IMG/VR virus record: IMGVR_UViG_3300006030_000030
Coordinates: 1-62,866 of that record
Source of the DNA: a virus
Length of the DNA: 62,866 nucleotides
Strand: one strand, 5' to 3'
Shown: piece after piece, positions 62,024-62,866 of the stretch
Position numbering within the stretch: position 1 is the stretch's first letter
Layout of the letters: every line of letters begins with the position of its first letter
Made by a program: the position numbers and the translations under genes
The notes under the pieces: generated by a model
The model's database searches: none
What the model was told of the DNA's origin: nothing
Seen by the model: the letters and a program-made list of their open reading frames with translations, nothing else

Positions 62024-62866
62024 ATGGCTATTTCACGCGCTCAACTTGTTAAAGAACTGGAACCCGGCCTGAACGCCTTGTTTGGTCTGGAATACCAGAA
62101 CTACGACAAAGAACACGCCGAAATCTACGATATCGAAACCTCTGATCGTGCATTCGAAGAAGAGGTGATGCTGTCTGGGTTTGGCGAAGCTCCGGTAAAG
62201 ACTGAAGGTGCTGGCGTCGCATATGACAACGCACAGGAAGTCTACACTGCGCGATACACACACGAGACCATTGCACTGGCGTTCTCGCTGACCGAAGAGG
62301 CCGTAGAGGACAACCTCTATGACCGCCTGTCAGGTCGCTACACCAAGGCACTGGCCCGTAGTATGGCTCAGACCAAGCAGATCAAAGCGGCAGCTGTGCT
62401 CAATGGTGCTTTCACCACTTCCGTAGGCGGTGACGGAAAGCCCCTGTGTGCAGATGACCACCCGACGCTGAGTGGCCCGAACCTGCGCAACGAGCTGGCA
62501 GTGCCGGCGGACCTTTCCGAGACGTCTCTCGAACAGGCTCTGATCGACATCGCCGCCTTCACCGATGAACGCGGTATGAAGATTGCGATTCAGGGGCTGA
62601 AGCTGATTATCCCGAAAGAACTGATGTTCACTGCAGATCGCATCATGAAGTCCACTCTGCGCGTAGGCACAGCAGACAACGACATCAATGCGGTTCGCAA
62701 CATGGGCATGGTTCCGCAGGGCTACACTGTGAACCACTACCTGACCGATCCGGACGCATGGTTTATCAAGACCGATGCCCCGAACGGCATGAAGATGTTC
62801 GAGCGTGTATCCATGAAGACTGGGTTCGAGGGCGACTTCGATACCGGCAACGTGCGCTACAAGGCA
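62024..62866 (+). CDS. Major capsid protein (partial, runs off the right edge)
   Basis: 281 codons in frame with no stop in the window. AISRAQLVKELEPGLNALFGLEYQ, FEEEVMLSGFGEAPVKTEG, YTARYTHETIALAFSLTEEAVEDNLYD, ARSMAQTKQIKAAAVLNGAF, PDAWFIKTDAPNGMKMFER and FDTGNVRYKA are conserved in HK97-fold capsid proteins of short-tailed phages. Family members usually end shortly after RYKA with an aromatic- and glycine-rich tail, so only a few residues are missing. No stop in any frame continues cleanly into the left edge, so a small gap or cut is likely. Confidence 0.93.
   Translation, partial: MAISRAQLVKELEPGLNALFGLEYQNYDKEHAEIYDIETSDRAFEEEVMLSGFGEAPVKTEGAGVAYDNAQEVYTARYTHETIALAFSLTEEAVEDNLYDRLSGRYTKALARSMAQTKQIKAAAVLNGAFTTSVGGDGKPLCADDHPTLSGPNLRNELAVPADLSETSLEQALIDIAAFTDERGMKIAIQGLKLIIPKELMFTADRIMKSTLRVGTADNDINAVRNMGMVPQGYTVNHYLTDPDAWFIKTDAPNGMKMFERVSMKTGFEGDFDTGNVRYKA

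Noticed and set aside
1-62866. Integrase, excisionase, tRNA or attachment site that would show a classic temperate phage
   Set aside because: None found on either strand; the only hints of persistence are the parS-like site and the Leu762 polymerase.

Overview
The window is almost entirely the genome of a tailed, short-tailed (podovirus-like) double-stranded DNA phage. Gene order, dense same-strand packing with ATGA-type overlaps, a terminase pair, portal, major capsid protein, P22-like head-tail connector proteins, giant internal (ejection) proteins and a family A DNA polymerase all say so. I see no integrase, rRNA, tRNA, CRISPR array or host housekeeping gene. The host cannot be named from the sequence. 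A perfect 16-bp palindrome of the kind used as parS by Pseudomonas-type gammaproteobacteria, and the resemblance of many proteins to those of aquatic proteobacterial phages, point to an aquatic proteobacterium, perhaps a gammaproteobacterium.

Layout. 1-4.3 kb: terminator plus promoter, capsid-associated protein, a string of tiny basic proteins and the head-tail connector proteins. 4.3-10.9 kb: tail-fibre and appendage cassette, including two different beta-propeller proteins. 10.9-13.5 kb: a sulfotransferase/TPR/glycosyltransferase fusion and an APS kinase, which together look like a phage-encoded sulfation module. 13.5-15.2 kb: lysis genes (small membrane proteins, 3-TM holin, GH24 endolysin). 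15.2-26.4 kb: tail hub, small virion proteins and large internal virion proteins. 26.4-28.5 kb: the only minus-strand genes, a PD-(D/E)XK nuclease and an SNF2 helicase. 28.6-35.2 kb: replication block (primase, UvrD-like helicase, PolA). 35.3-40.6 kb: an array of very small genes with repeated start modules and two Ala-rich paralogues. 40.6-43.4 kb: two DNA methyltransferases, the second inserted into a small gene that can be rejoined on paper. 43.8-44.4 kb: a non-coding region with GC-rich tandem repeats and a 276-bp inverted-repeat-bounded segment. 44.4-46.9 kb: small proteins, small terminase, VRR-NUC-like nuclease. 46.9-50.0 kb: three cassettes each with its own promoter, similar leader and terminator. 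50.0-50.7 kb: non-coding DNA with hairpins and the parS-like site. 50.7-62.9 kb: large terminase, a 1463-residue virion protein, portal, GroES-like chaperonin, scaffold, decoration protein and the major capsid protein, which runs off the right edge.

The right edge (capsid gene) leads functionally into the left edge (terminator, capsid accessory and connector genes), so the map is probably circular or circularly permuted and the window is most of one genome. The virion genes form a long late block; replication genes start from a divergent promoter near 28.55 kb. The most unusual parts are the sulfation module, the parS-like palindrome next to the large terminase gene, the methyltransferase insertion, the self-contained cassettes between the two terminase genes, and the micro-ORF remnants in the small-gene array.
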